Shown here piece after piece: positions 16,244 through 24,224 of a stretch of 26,509 nt of DNA (positions within the stretch are counted from its first letter, which is position 1; the number at the start of each line of letters is the position of its first letter). The stretch spans positions 107,933 to 134,441 of the forward strand of contig CAJUIA010000008.1 in the NCBI GenBank assembly GCA_910586485.1, read 5' to 3'. Source of the DNA: an uncultured Acetatifactor sp. (lineage in GTDB: Bacteria > Bacillota > Clostridia > Lachnospirales > Lachnospiraceae). Made by a program: the position numbers and the translations under genes. The notes beneath the pieces were generated by a model. The model saw nothing but the letters and a program-made list of their open reading frames with translations, had not been told where the DNA came from and did not search any database.

Positions 16244-16357
16244 GCGCTTTTAACTATTGAATTTAAGTCCGCCAAGGCGGACATGGGGTGTAAGGTTGAA
16301 AGGAAGGCGCTTTCAACTATTGCATTTAAGTCCGCCAAGGTGGATATGGGGTGTAAA
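16244..16357 (+). repeat. 63-base tandem leader repeat
   Basis: Copy 1 starts at 16244 and copy 2 at 16307 (both with GCGCTTT); over the first 50 bases they differ at only about five positions. Each carries GTCCGCC-AA-GGCGGAC (copy 1, 16267-16282) or a version with two changes to U-G pairs (copy 2, 16330-16345), then ATGGGGTGTAA. Copy 2 runs into the start of the lipoprotein gene. The period is a multiple of three, so the lipoprotein frame stays open through both copies. Confidence 0.75.
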
Positions 16358-16358
16358 A

Positions 16359-18287
16359 ATGAGAATATCGGGAATATACAGGGCTGAAAAAAGTAAATTA
16401 AAAAGTAAATTGAATCGGAAGAAAACGAGCTGTATGCTGGCAGCGGTGATGCTGGCGGCAGGAGTACTTTCCGGCTGCGGTAAAAATCAGGAAAATCCGG
16501 CAGAGGATTCGCTGGCAGAGGTTACCGCGGAGTGGGCGGTTACGTCTAAGGCGGCGGTTTTGGAGACGGAAAACATGTTTACAGACAGGGATGTAAGCGG
16601 CGAGTATGACCCTGCGGATGCCGCCTGTATCCAGCTTGAGGGTGAATCCCTCACCATTACGGAAGCAGGAGTCTATATTTTAAGCGGCAGTCTGGAGGAC
16701 GGAATGATTATCGTGGATGGGGACGAGAGCGCCAAAATCCAGCTGGTTTTAAACAATGTGGAGATTTCCAACAGCAGGGGAGCGGCAATTTATGTCAAGC
16801 AGGCAGATAAGGTGTTTATTACCCTGCCGGAGGGTACGACGAATACACTGTCCGGCGGCGACAGCTATGAAAGCCTGGACGATAATCATATCGACGGAAT
16901 CATTTTTGCAAAAAGCGACCTGGTCATAAACGGGGCGGGCAGCCTGCTCATTTCGGCGGTCACGGGACACGGCATTGTATCAAAGGATGATCTTAAGGTA
17001 ACGGGAGGAAGCCTTACCGTTACGGCTCCCGGCCATGGGCTGTCGGGAAAGGACAGCGTGCGCATCGGCGGGGGCACGGAGGCAGCGGATTCCGTGGAGG
17101 CAGTGGATTCCATGGAGGCAGTGGATTCCACAGAGACAGCGGATTCCATGGAGGCAGCGGATTCCACGAAAGCAGCCGACGTTATGAACGAAAGCGGCGC
17201 AGCCATGCCAAGTCTGCATATTACCTCCGGAAAGGACGGTATTCATTCCGAGAATGCGGACAAAGAAGATAAGGGCTTTGTTTATATTGCAGGGGGAAGT
17301 ATTACCATAGCCTCCAAAGGGGATTGTATCAGTGCAGACGCGTACCTTCAAATTGACGGCGGCAGCTTTAACCTGACTGCCGGCAAGGGCAGCGTCGAGA
17401 AGACGGCTGCGTGGGACGAGGACGGCAGCGAGATCAGCACCAAGGGGATAAAGGCTGCAGGCGGGATGATTCTTAACGAAGGCAGCTTTACCATCAATTC
17501 TCAGGATGATGCACTGCACTCCGACAGCAGTCTTTATATAGCCGGAGGCAGCTTTGAAATTGCGGCCGGAGATGACGGTCTGCATGCAGAGGAAACCGTA
17601 ACGGTGGCGGGCGGCACTATAGATATTACCACCTGCTATGAAGGAATAGAAGGTAAGGACGTAGTGATTTCAGGCGGCAGCATCCGGCTTTATGCCACGG
17701 ACGACGGCCTGAACGCGGCGGGAGAGGGCAGCAGTAAGCTTTTGATTTCCGGGGGAACGCTGTATGTGAATGCAGACGGAGACGGTATTGACTCTAACGG
17801 GGATCTGAGCGTGACCGGCGGCGAAATTTATATATCCGGGCCGGAGTCAAATGCGGACGGTGCAATCGACTATGAGGGTACTGCACAGATCACGGGCGGA
17901 AAGCTGATGGCATTGGGGTCATCCGGCATGGCCATGAACTTTGGAGAGTCCTCCACCCAGGGAGCCGCTTTGATTAACACGGTCGGCGGCAAGGCAGGCA
18001 CAGAGGTGAGACTGGAAGACGAAAAGGGGAATGTGCTGATAAGTTATACCGCCGAGAGCAGTTTTGATTCTCTGGTGGTCAGCTGCCCGGAAATGGTACA
18101 GGGCGGCAGCTATCTTTTATATGCGGGAAATGAAGAGTATACGTTCACGCTGGAGGATTTGATTTACGGACAGGGCTTTGGCGGATTCGGAGGGGGAATG
18201 GGACCCAGGCCGGGGAATGGAGAGAGACCGGAGATGCCGGGAGGTGGAGAGAGGCCGGAAATGCCAGGAAACGGAGAGAGGCCGTAA
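16359..18287 (+). CDS. Beta-helix-like surface lipoprotein (Cthe_2159-type)
   Basis: A 642-residue predicted lipoprotein: basic N-terminus, hydrophobic stretch (MLAAVMLAAGV) and lipobox LSGC with C40. The body consists of short beta-strand repeats such as ISGGSI, IAGGSFEIAAGDDGLHAEETV and VTGGEIYISG, with many DDGLH/DGID turns. This is the pattern of parallel beta-helix proteins annotated as carbohydrate-binding (Cthe_2159-like, formerly DUF4353). The C-terminus is a Gly/Pro tail (NGERPEMPG repeats), possibly wall-spanning. An acidic 18-base minisatellite interrupts the helix near residues 241-276. I prefer ATG 16359, though its GGGGTG site is modest; an open reading from TTG 16257 only translates the tandem leader. 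It lies third in the polyphosphate operon. Confidence 0.82.
   Translation: MRISGIYRAEKSKLKSKLNRKKTSCMLAAVMLAAGVLSGCGKNQENPAEDSLAEVTAEWAVTSKAAVLETENMFTDRDVSGEYDPADAACIQLEGESLTITEAGVYILSGSLEDGMIIVDGDESAKIQLVLNNVEISNSRGAAIYVKQADKVFITLPEGTTNTLSGGDSYESLDDNHIDGIIFAKSDLVINGAGSLLISAVTGHGIVSKDDLKVTGGSLTVTAPGHGLSGKDSVRIGGGTEAADSVEAVDSMEAVDSTETADSMEAADSTKAADVMNESGAAMPSLHITSGKDGIHSENADKEDKGFVYIAGGSITIASKGDCISADAYLQIDGGSFNLTAGKGSVEKTAAWDEDGSEISTKGIKAAGGMILNEGSFTINSQDDALHSDSSLYIAGGSFEIAAGDDGLHAEETVTVAGGTIDITTCYEGIEGKDVVISGGSIRLYATDDGLNAAGEGSSKLLISGGTLYVNADGDGIDSNGDLSVTGGEIYISGPESNADGAIDYEGTAQITGGKLMALGSSGMAMNFGESSTQGAALINTVGGKAGTEVRLEDEKGNVLISYTAESSFDSLVVSCPEMVQGGSYLLYAGNEEYTFTLEDLIYGQGFGGFGGGMGPRPGNGERPEMPGGGERPEMPGNGERP
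17079..17186 (+). repeat. 18-base coding minisatellite, six copies
   Basis: Six 18-base units, the first GAGGCAGCGGATTCCGTG, encode EAADSV/EAVDSM-type hexapeptides inside the lipoprotein. Unit length is a multiple of three, so gain or loss of units keeps the frame. The units differ at a few positions, the last being most diverged. Confidence 0.8.
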
Positions 18288-18347
18288 AGGGTGAAAAGAC
18301 AATAGATTCAGGCTATGAGTAAAGTTATTATCATCAAGTAATCTTTA

Positions 18348-18394
18348 GAAATCGCAATTCTTTGAAAAATCGAAGGGTTGCGGTTTCTTCTTTT
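18348..18394 (+). terminator. Rho-independent terminator after the lipoprotein gene
   Basis: GAAATCGCAATTCTT pairs with AAGGGTTGCGGTTTC (15 pairs with three G-U wobbles) around a 10-base loop, followed by TTCTTTT. It closes the polyphosphate operon and marks the border to the AT-richer restriction island. Confidence 0.75.
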
Positions 18395-18455
18395 GATTGA
18401 GACGTTGAAATAGGAAAATATTTGATTTTTAAATTACAGTATTTAAATATTCAAA

Positions 18456-18489
18456 TTGTATATTTGACAAAATGATGATATGATATTAA
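18456..18489 (+). promoter_or_regulatory. Promoter region of the restriction-modification operon
   Basis: TTGTAT (18456-18461) and TATGAT (18479-18484) are 17 bases apart in a very AT-rich stretch. An overlapping consensus TTGACA (18464-18469) lacks a -10 box at ideal spacing. Either could start the hsdM transcript with a leader of about 40 bases. Apart from this and the terminator to its left, the gap 18288-18528 holds nothing I can identify. Confidence 0.5.
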
Positions 18490-18528
18490 GAAATATAAGA
18501 AACGCTGATTTGTAAGGAGTAAATACAT

Positions 18529-20286
18529 ATGAGTAACAATCATATCAGTGATGTTGGAATCAATATAGCGGAAAAAGCGACTGTTATTTGGAATGTAGCG
18601 GATATGCTTCGCGGACCATTTAAGCCGCATGAATATGGACTTGTCATTTTACCTATGACAGTGGTCAAGAGATTTCATGACTGCTTACTTCCAACGCATG
18701 GAAACGTACTTGCGCAGTATGAAAAGGTGAAGCATTTGGCAGTTATTGACGGTTTTCTGACAAGGGCATCCGGCTATCAGTTTTATAATACAAGCAAATA
18801 TACATTTGAGACGCTTCTGGCTGATCCGGATAATATAGAGACAAATTTTAAAGATTATTTAGCCGGTTTTTCTGCAAATGCCCAAGACGTTCTTTCTAAG
18901 TTTGACTTTGACAATATCATCAAAAGAATGGTGGAGAGCAACACACTGTATCTGATTATTAAGGAGTTTAATTCTGAAAAAGGTTATTTAGGTGCTGATA
19001 AAATCAGTGCTGTGGATTGCGGTTACATTTTTGAAGACTTAGTGCGTCGTTTTTCAGAGTCATTTGGAGAAGAGGCAGGAGCGCATTTTACCAGCAGAGA
19101 CATTATCTATCTTATGACGGATTTGCTGCTTGCGGATGCCAATTTAGACGCAGGCGGAATGACAGTCTATGATATGACGATGGGAACATCTCAGATGTTG
19201 TCCTGTATGGAAGAGAGAATTCATGATTTGAACAGTGATATAGAAGTTACCTGTTTTGGACAGGAGTTTAATCCTTCTACCTATGCGATAGCCAAAGCGG
19301 ATATGATGATTCGTGGCGGAGATCCGGATAATATGCGGTTCGGAGATACCCTGTCGGACGACCAGTTTTCGGGTTTTACGTTTGACTACTGCATTTCTAA
19401 TCCGCCTTTTGGAATTGACTGGAAGCGGGAACAGAAAAAGGTGGAAGAAGAAGCCGCAAAAGGAGAGCAGGGCAGATTTGCGCCCGGACTTCCTAAAATC
19501 AGTGACGGACAGCAGTTGTTTGTGTTAAACGGGCTTTCAAAACTTGCGCCGAATGGGAAAATGGCGATTATACAAAACGGCTCTCCACTATTTTCGGGAG
19601 ATGCAGGAAGCGGCCCGTCAGAGATTAGAAGATACATTTTGGAGAATGACTGGCTGGATTGTATTGTGCAGCTTTCTACAGATATGTTCATGAATACGGG
19701 TATCAGTACATACATTTGGATTTGCTCTAAGAATAAACCGACATATCGGGAAGGAAAGGTACAGCTTATAGATGCCTCTCATTGCTATGAGGCAAGGAGA
19801 AAGAGTATTGGAACGAAAAGAAACGATATTACAGACCAGTGTCGGGAACTGATTGTAAAGGCTTATGGTTCTTTTGAAAACGGCGCTGTGTATGGGGATA
19901 AAAACGGAATTTATTGTGAGAGTAAAACATTTGAGACGGTAGAGTTTGGATATAACAAAATTGTGGTGGAAAGACCTGAGAGAGATGAGAACGGGGAGAT
20001 TGTTCTGAAAAAGGGAAAACCTGTCGCAGATGCAAGCCTGCGTGATACGGAAAATGTGCCGCTTACGCAGGATATTGACAGGTATTTTGAGAGGGAAGTG
20101 CTGCCCTATGCGGAAGATGCCTGGATTGATAAGAAAAAGACGAAGGTGGGGTATGAGATACCTATGACAAGATATTTCTATGAGTATCAGGCGCCGGAAA
20201 AGGTGGAGGATATTGTGGCTCGGATTCATGTGCTGGAGGCTGATATTTCTGCTTCTTTGGAGAAGCTGTTTGTGGAGGGGAAATAG
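18529..20286 (+). CDS. hsdM: Type I restriction-modification DNA methyltransferase subunit
   Basis: A 585-residue N6-adenine methyltransferase subunit, which with HsdS methylates and with HsdR also restricts DNA. The N-terminal helical domain (1-150) precedes the catalytic domain. NPPF at 291-294 is the adenine-methylase motif IV. Motif I reads DMTMGTSQML (215-224), departing from the common DPxxGxGG form of the SAM-binding loop. The C-terminal segment from about 520 is a helical tail (VEDIVARIHVLEADI) likely to contact HsdS. AAGGAG lies ten bases before ATG 18529. Its last 46 bases recur after the next gene. Length is normal for the family. Confidence 0.95.
   Translation: MSNNHISDVGINIAEKATVIWNVADMLRGPFKPHEYGLVILPMTVVKRFHDCLLPTHGNVLAQYEKVKHLAVIDGFLTRASGYQFYNTSKYTFETLLADPDNIETNFKDYLAGFSANAQDVLSKFDFDNIIKRMVESNTLYLIIKEFNSEKGYLGADKISAVDCGYIFEDLVRRFSESFGEEAGAHFTSRDIIYLMTDLLLADANLDAGGMTVYDMTMGTSQMLSCMEERIHDLNSDIEVTCFGQEFNPSTYAIAKADMMIRGGDPDNMRFGDTLSDDQFSGFTFDYCISNPPFGIDWKREQKKVEEEAAKGEQGRFAPGLPKISDGQQLFVLNGLSKLAPNGKMAIIQNGSPLFSGDAGSGPSEIRRYILENDWLDCIVQLSTDMFMNTGISTYIWICSKNKPTYREGKVQLIDASHCYEARRKSIGTKRNDITDQCRELIVKAYGSFENGAVYGDKNGIYCESKTFETVEFGYNKIVVERPERDENGEIVLKKGKPVADASLRDTENVPLTQDIDRYFEREVLPYAEDAWIDKKKTKVGYEIPMTRYFYEYQAPEKVEDIVARIHVLEADISASLEKLFVEGK
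20241..20286 (+). repeat. 46-base duplication, copy 1 (hsdM 3' end)
   Basis: The end of hsdM, encoding DISASLEKLFVEGK and the stop, matches 21823-21868 at 42 of 46 positions; all four differences are transitions. The copy includes the purine-rich tract that acts as ribosome-binding site for the gene at 20290. Confidence 0.9.
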
Positions 20287-20289
20287 GAA

Positions 20290-21825
20290 ATGGAATCACT
20301 ATTTGACATAACGAAATTTGATTCTTACAGGGAGGACAACCGCCGCGAAGTAAAACGTGCAAATGGGGGGCTGCCGAGTTCATTGTGGAATACCTATTCC
20401 GCCTTTGCAAACTGCTACGGGGGCATCATAATCCTTGGAGTGAAGGAAGAGAGTGATAAAAGCTGGAAAACGACAGGCTTAAAGGGCACAGACAGAGAAA
20501 AGCTTTTAAAGGAATTTTGGGACACAATCAACAATTATAAGAAAGTCAGTGCGAATATTTTGTTGGATGATGATGTGAAAGTATATGATATTGGGGAAGA
20601 TATTGTTATTGTGATTTATGTGCCTATGGCAAGACGAGAACAAAAACCGATATTTATTAACAATAGTATGTTTGACGGTACATTTAAGAGAAATCATGAA
20701 GGAGATTACCACTGTACCAATCTGCAGGTCAAATCCATGCTCAGGGATCAGACAGAAAGTACGATGGACATGAGAATTGTGGAGAGCATGACGATTGACC
20801 AATTAGATAAAGAGACAATACAGAGCTACCGGAACCGCCACAGGTCATTTAGGCCGGGGCATCCTTGGATTAACCTGGGTGATGCTGAGTATCTGCAGAA
20901 AATTGGTGCTGCAGAGATAGGGAAGGATAAGGAGTTGCATCCTACAGCGGCGGGACTGTTGATGTTTGGGGAGGAAAACAGGATTGTCAGGGAATTTCCG
21001 GAGTATTTTCTGGATTACAGGGAATTGCTGGATCCCACGATAAGATGGACAGACAGGCTGCAGTCAAGCTCCGGTGAATGGAGCGGGAATCTGTTTGAGT
21101 TTTATTTTCGTGTATACAATAAAATTATCAAGAATGTAAAAGTGCCGTTTAAAATGGAGGGTGGTGACCGCATAGATGACACCCCGGTTCATAGGGCATT
21201 AAGGGAGGTCCTGGCGAATTGCCTGGTCAATACTGATTTTTTTGTCCCAAGAGGGGTTGTAATCAAACAGGAAAGTGACATGCTGGTTTTGGAAAATCCG
21301 GGAAGTATCCGTGTCGGAAAATATCAGATGAAATTAGGCGGCGAGTCAGATCCACGCAATAAAGCCCTGATGAAGATGTTTAATCTGATTGACATTGGAG
21401 AACGTGCTGGAAGCGGCGTGCCGGAATTGTTTGCGGTATGGCAGCAGGAAGGATGGGAAGAACCTCAAATTGAAGAAAGGCAGGACAATATCGAAAGAAC
21501 AATCGTGACCCTTTCATTTAAGAAAAAAGTGCCGAAAAAAGGTGCCGAAAAAAAGTACCAGAAAAGTGCCGAAAAAGTGCCGAAAAAAAGTGCCGAAAAA
21601 AAGGTGACCAAAAAGACATTGGGACAATATCAAACAATATTATCTGCCATGGAGCCAGATATGTGGTATCAAGCGAGTGAATTTATAAATATTCTTGGTG
21701 TTAAGGAGAGTAGAACGAAAATACTGCTCCGTGAGTTGGTATCTGCCGGTTTATTGGAGGATGACGGGGCGACAAAGGGGAAGAAGTATAGAAAACTTTT
21801 CCGAGAGGACGGAAATCATGGTTGA
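20290..21825 (+). CDS. AlbA_2/Schlafen-like putative DNA-binding ATPase, hsdM-hsdS insert
   Basis: A 511-residue protein. Residues 15-130 fit the AlbA_2 (Schlafen-like, formerly AAA_4) domain: RREVKRANGGLPSSLWNTYSAFAN followed by GGIIILGVKE. Residues 300-385 resemble the GHKL-like C-terminal part of such regulators (REVLANCLVNTDF, VLENPGSIRVG, ERAGSGVPELF). A Lys-rich linker of repeated VPKKSAEK (413-441) leads to a winged-helix-like end (440-505). Genes of this kind are often found within type I restriction loci; whether they regulate, restrict RNA or exclude phage is not settled to my knowledge. The gene starts three bases after the hsdM stop and uses its 3' end as ribosome-binding site. 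It is flanked by the 46-base duplication. Confidence 0.85.
   Translation: MESLFDITKFDSYREDNRREVKRANGGLPSSLWNTYSAFANCYGGIIILGVKEESDKSWKTTGLKGTDREKLLKEFWDTINNYKKVSANILLDDDVKVYDIGEDIVIVIYVPMARREQKPIFINNSMFDGTFKRNHEGDYHCTNLQVKSMLRDQTESTMDMRIVESMTIDQLDKETIQSYRNRHRSFRPGHPWINLGDAEYLQKIGAAEIGKDKELHPTAAGLLMFGEENRIVREFPEYFLDYRELLDPTIRWTDRLQSSSGEWSGNLFEFYFRVYNKIIKNVKVPFKMEGGDRIDDTPVHRALREVLANCLVNTDFFVPRGVVIKQESDMLVLENPGSIRVGKYQMKLGGESDPRNKALMKMFNLIDIGERAGSGVPELFAVWQQEGWEEPQIEERQDNIERTIVTLSFKKKVPKKGAEKKYQKSAEKVPKKSAEKKVTKKTLGQYQTILSAMEPDMWYQASEFINILGVKESRTKILLRELVSAGLLEDDGATKGKKYRKLFREDGNHG
21522..21603 (+). repeat. A-rich 11-13-base tandem repeats with frameshift heptamers
   Basis: Five GTGCCGAAAAA-type units and one degenerate unit of 11-13 bases, with A-runs of 6, 6, 7, 4, 5, 7 and 7. 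Unit lengths are not multiples of three. Two heptamers A-AAA-AAG (21549-21555 and 21597-21603) lie in the reading frame in the dnaX-type slippery phase. A -1 slip at the second would end at TGA 21678-21680. Confidence 0.75.
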
Positions 21826-21868
21826 CATTTCTGCTTCTTTGGAGAAGCTGTTTGCGGGGGAGAAATAG
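21818..21868 (+). pseudogene. Remnant of an hsdM 3' end, open as a 16-codon ORF
   Basis: ATG 21818 overlaps the stop of the AlbA_2 gene and opens MVDISASLEKLFAGEK, whose last 14 residues match the hsdM C-terminus with three substitutions. The purine-rich tail GCGGGGGAG serves as ribosome-binding site for hsdS at 21871. Whether the mini-ORF is translated is unknown, but the overlap would preserve coupling between the inserted gene and hsdS. Confidence 0.8.
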
Positions 21869-21870
21869 AT

Positions 21871-23133
21871 ATGGCTAGAGAGATGAAGGATAGTGGGATT
21901 GAGTGGATTGGGGAGATACCGAAGAATTGGAAAATAAAAAAACTTAAATATTTATCGTTGTTTAAACAAGAGAAATATGATGAAGTTTATGGGAATTTGG
22001 TCTATATCGGCCTAGAAAATGTTGAAAGTTGGAGTGGAATTTATAAAGAAACAGATTCCATATATGATAAGAGTCAATCACTCATCTTTCAGAAAAATGA
22101 TATTTTATGGGGGAAATTAAGACCATATTTAGCGAAGGCATATCAATGTAATAATATGGGATGTTGTTCAAACGAATTTTGCGTAATAAGTATTGATAAA
22201 ATGAGTGATATTAGGTTTTTTTGGTATCTTTTAATTTCGCCTACTTTTGTTGATACAGTTAATCGTTCTACTTATGGTACAAAAATGCCAAGAGCTAATG
22301 CTGATTTTATCAAAAATATGAATGTACCTATACCGCCAATAATTGAACAAAGTATTATTTCTCGATTTCTTGATAATAAAAGTAAAGAAATTGATAATAT
22401 ATTGATTAAAACTCGTACAAGTATAGAGGAATACAAAAAGTTAAAGCAAGCTGTGATTACACAGGCTGTTACCAAAGGAGTAAGAGGTAACAGAGAAATG
22501 ATGGATAGCCGAAGCACATGGTTCGGACAGGTTCCAAGAGACTGGAACATGAGAAAGATTAAATATATTTTCAAAATTCAGAAAGGTATAGCCGGAGAAG
22601 AAGGACATACGGTATTATCTATAACACAAAAGGGAATTAAGCCAAAAGATTTATCGAAGAATGAAGGACAGTTAGCTGATAACTATAGCAATTACCAACT
22701 GGTACATATAGGTGATTTCGCAATGAATCACATGGATTTATTGACAGGATGGGTGGATGTTTCTAAATATGAGGGCGTAACAAGTCCTGATTATAGAGTG
22801 TTCAGATTAATTAATCAGGATAACTATTACAGTCAATACTATTTATATTTGATGCAGATGTGTTATACGAATCGCATTTTTTATGGATTAGGACAAGGAG
22901 TAAGCGGATTAGGGAGATGGAGATTGCAGGCAGATAAGTTCCTAAATCTTTCTATTCTTGTGCCAAGTTATGAAGAACAGAAAGAAATAGCATATTATCT
23001 TGATCAAAAATGTTCGGCAATAGATGAACTTATCGCAAAAAAAGAGCAATACCTCTCCGAGATCGAGAATTACAAGAAATCTTTGATCTACGAATATGTG
23101 ACAGGGAAAAAGGAAGTGCCACAGAATTGCTAA
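21871..23133 (+). CDS. hsdS: Type I restriction-modification specificity subunit
   Basis: A 420-residue subunit that gives the methylase and nuclease their bipartite target. It has two half-repeats: MKDSGIEWIGEIPKNWKIKKL at residue 5 and MMDSRSTWFGQVPRDWNMRKI at about 210 each open a target-recognition domain. The coiled-coil spacers SRFLDNKSKEIDNI...IEEYKKLKQAVI and AYYLDQKCSAIDEL...IENYKKSLIYEYV close each half. The recognition domains are clearly AT-richer than the flanking genes, as expected of exchanged domains; the target cannot be read from sequence. GGGGGAG nine bases before ATG 21871 comes from the duplicated hsdM end; a second in-frame ATG at 21883 is also possible. Confidence 0.94.
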   Translation: MAREMKDSGIEWIGEIPKNWKIKKLKYLSLFKQEKYDEVYGNLVYIGLENVESWSGIYKETDSIYDKSQSLIFQKNDILWGKLRPYLAKAYQCNNMGCCSNEFCVISIDKMSDIRFFWYLLISPTFVDTVNRSTYGTKMPRANADFIKNMNVPIPPIIEQSIISRFLDNKSKEIDNILIKTRTSIEEYKKLKQAVITQAVTKGVRGNREMMDSRSTWFGQVPRDWNMRKIKYIFKIQKGIAGEEGHTVLSITQKGIKPKDLSKNEGQLADNYSNYQLVHIGDFAMNHMDLLTGWVDVSKYEGVTSPDYRVFRLINQDNYYSQYYLYLMQMCYTNRIFYGLGQGVSGLGRWRLQADKFLNLSILVPSYEEQKEIAYYLDQKCSAIDELIAKKEQYLSEIENYKKSLIYEYVTGKKEVPQNC

Positions 23134-23191
23134 ATATAAAAGAAATTTCCGAAACAGTGTTTAGGCAATTAGATAAGGGGGATAAAAACAT

Positions 23192-24178
23192 ATGAATGAT
23201 AAGAAGTATCAGGTGTTTATCAGTTCAACATATACTGATCTGGCTGAAGAACGTAAAAAGATTCTTGATGTTCTCTTTATGGCAGATTGTATTCCGGCGG
23301 GAATGGAGGCATTTGTGGCGGCAGATACAGAGCAATTTGAGGTAATCAAGAAAGTTATAGACTTATGTGATTACTATGTGCTGATCATTGGCAAGCGTTA
23401 TGGTTCAGTTCATCCGGATACTGGAAAGAGTTATACTGAGATGGAATATGATTATGCAATAGAGCAGGGTGTTCCGGTTTTGGTATTTGCTATTGATGAA
23501 AATGTGAAACTTGCGTCAGATAAAATAGAAACGGACGAGGATAAGAGAGATAAATTAAAGAAGTTTCGCACAAAAGCAATGACGAATAGATTGGCCAGTA
23601 TATGGGAGTCAACAGAGGACCTAACCGGTAAGCTGGCAATCTCAATTATGAAAGCAAAAACCGAAATAAAGCGTCCAGGATGGCAAAGGGCAGTTGATTT
23701 TGATGAGGCGTCTCTCCGTCGGGAAATTATGACATTGAAAAGTGAAAATGAACAATTAGCAAATGATTTAAAGGCTGTAAGGGAAGAGATTTCTTCTCTA
23801 ACGGAGCAAAGCAATATTGCGTTTGAAAATCAGAAGATAAAAATAGATTATAATTATTATGATTATGAAGCTCACGGAACGCGATATGGAAGTGTCACAA
23901 CGAATTTGAAGGAAATTTTTAAAGTGATTGCTACGGAAATGATGGATGTGTCAATTACGGAAAATAGTATTGAAGAGACAATAAAAACAAATTTTTATTC
24001 AGGTGATAATACAGTGTATTTGAATGATAGTCAATTTGTAAAAAAAATATTGAATCAGTTTCGGGCATTAAATTTGATAAATTCTTCATGGAGTAGCAGC
24101 AATAAAACTTTGTTTTGGGGATTAACAAAGAAGGGACGTAAAGTGAGAGACGATATGATCTTAATAAGAAGTTTTTAA
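23192..24178 (+). CDS. DUF4062 protein in the restriction locus
   Basis: A 328-residue protein that opens with KYQVFISSTYTDLAEERKKI, the hallmark of DUF4062, a TIR-like domain found at the N-terminus of STAND and other putative signalling or defence proteins. SYTEMEYDYAIEQGVPVLVFAI completes the domain near residue 110. Residues 175-215 are a coiled coil (LRREIMTLKSENEQLANDLKAV), and the last 110 residues look like a winged-helix-type domain ending in FWGLTKKGRKVRDDM. There is no NTPase domain. AAGGGGG lies before ATG 23192. The base composition is among the most AT-rich in the window, which fits horizontal origin. Its position between hsdS and hsdR suggests a defence accessory role, inferred only. 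Confidence 0.85.
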   Translation: MNDKKYQVFISSTYTDLAEERKKILDVLFMADCIPAGMEAFVAADTEQFEVIKKVIDLCDYYVLIIGKRYGSVHPDTGKSYTEMEYDYAIEQGVPVLVFAIDENVKLASDKIETDEDKRDKLKKFRTKAMTNRLASIWESTEDLTGKLAISIMKAKTEIKRPGWQRAVDFDEASLRREIMTLKSENEQLANDLKAVREEISSLTEQSNIAFENQKIKIDYNYYDYEAHGTRYGSVTTNLKEIFKVIATEMMDVSITENSIEETIKTNFYSGDNTVYLNDSQFVKKILNQFRALNLINSSWSSSNKTLFWGLTKKGRKVRDDMILIRSF

Positions 24179-24224
24179 TTATGTTATAGTAAAGGCGATT
24201 ACATTTATAGAAAAGGAGCAGACC

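Noticed and set aside
16257..16358. TTG start that would extend the lipoprotein by 34 residues
   Set aside because: It translates the tandem leader repeat, has no Shine-Dalgarno at the TTG and would push the lipobox to residue 74.
16980..17585. Minus-strand open frame with repeated CLHGIR/CLHGIH units
   Set aside because: The repeats are only the complement of the 18-base minisatellite in the lipoprotein gene.
21522..21603. CRISPR-like array in the A-rich repeats
   Set aside because: Units are 11-13 bases without spacers and lie within a coding frame.
20241..21868. Insertion-sequence target duplication
   Set aside because: The duplication (46 bases) is far longer than usual target sites, there are no terminal inverted repeats and no transposase; recombinational insertion fits better.
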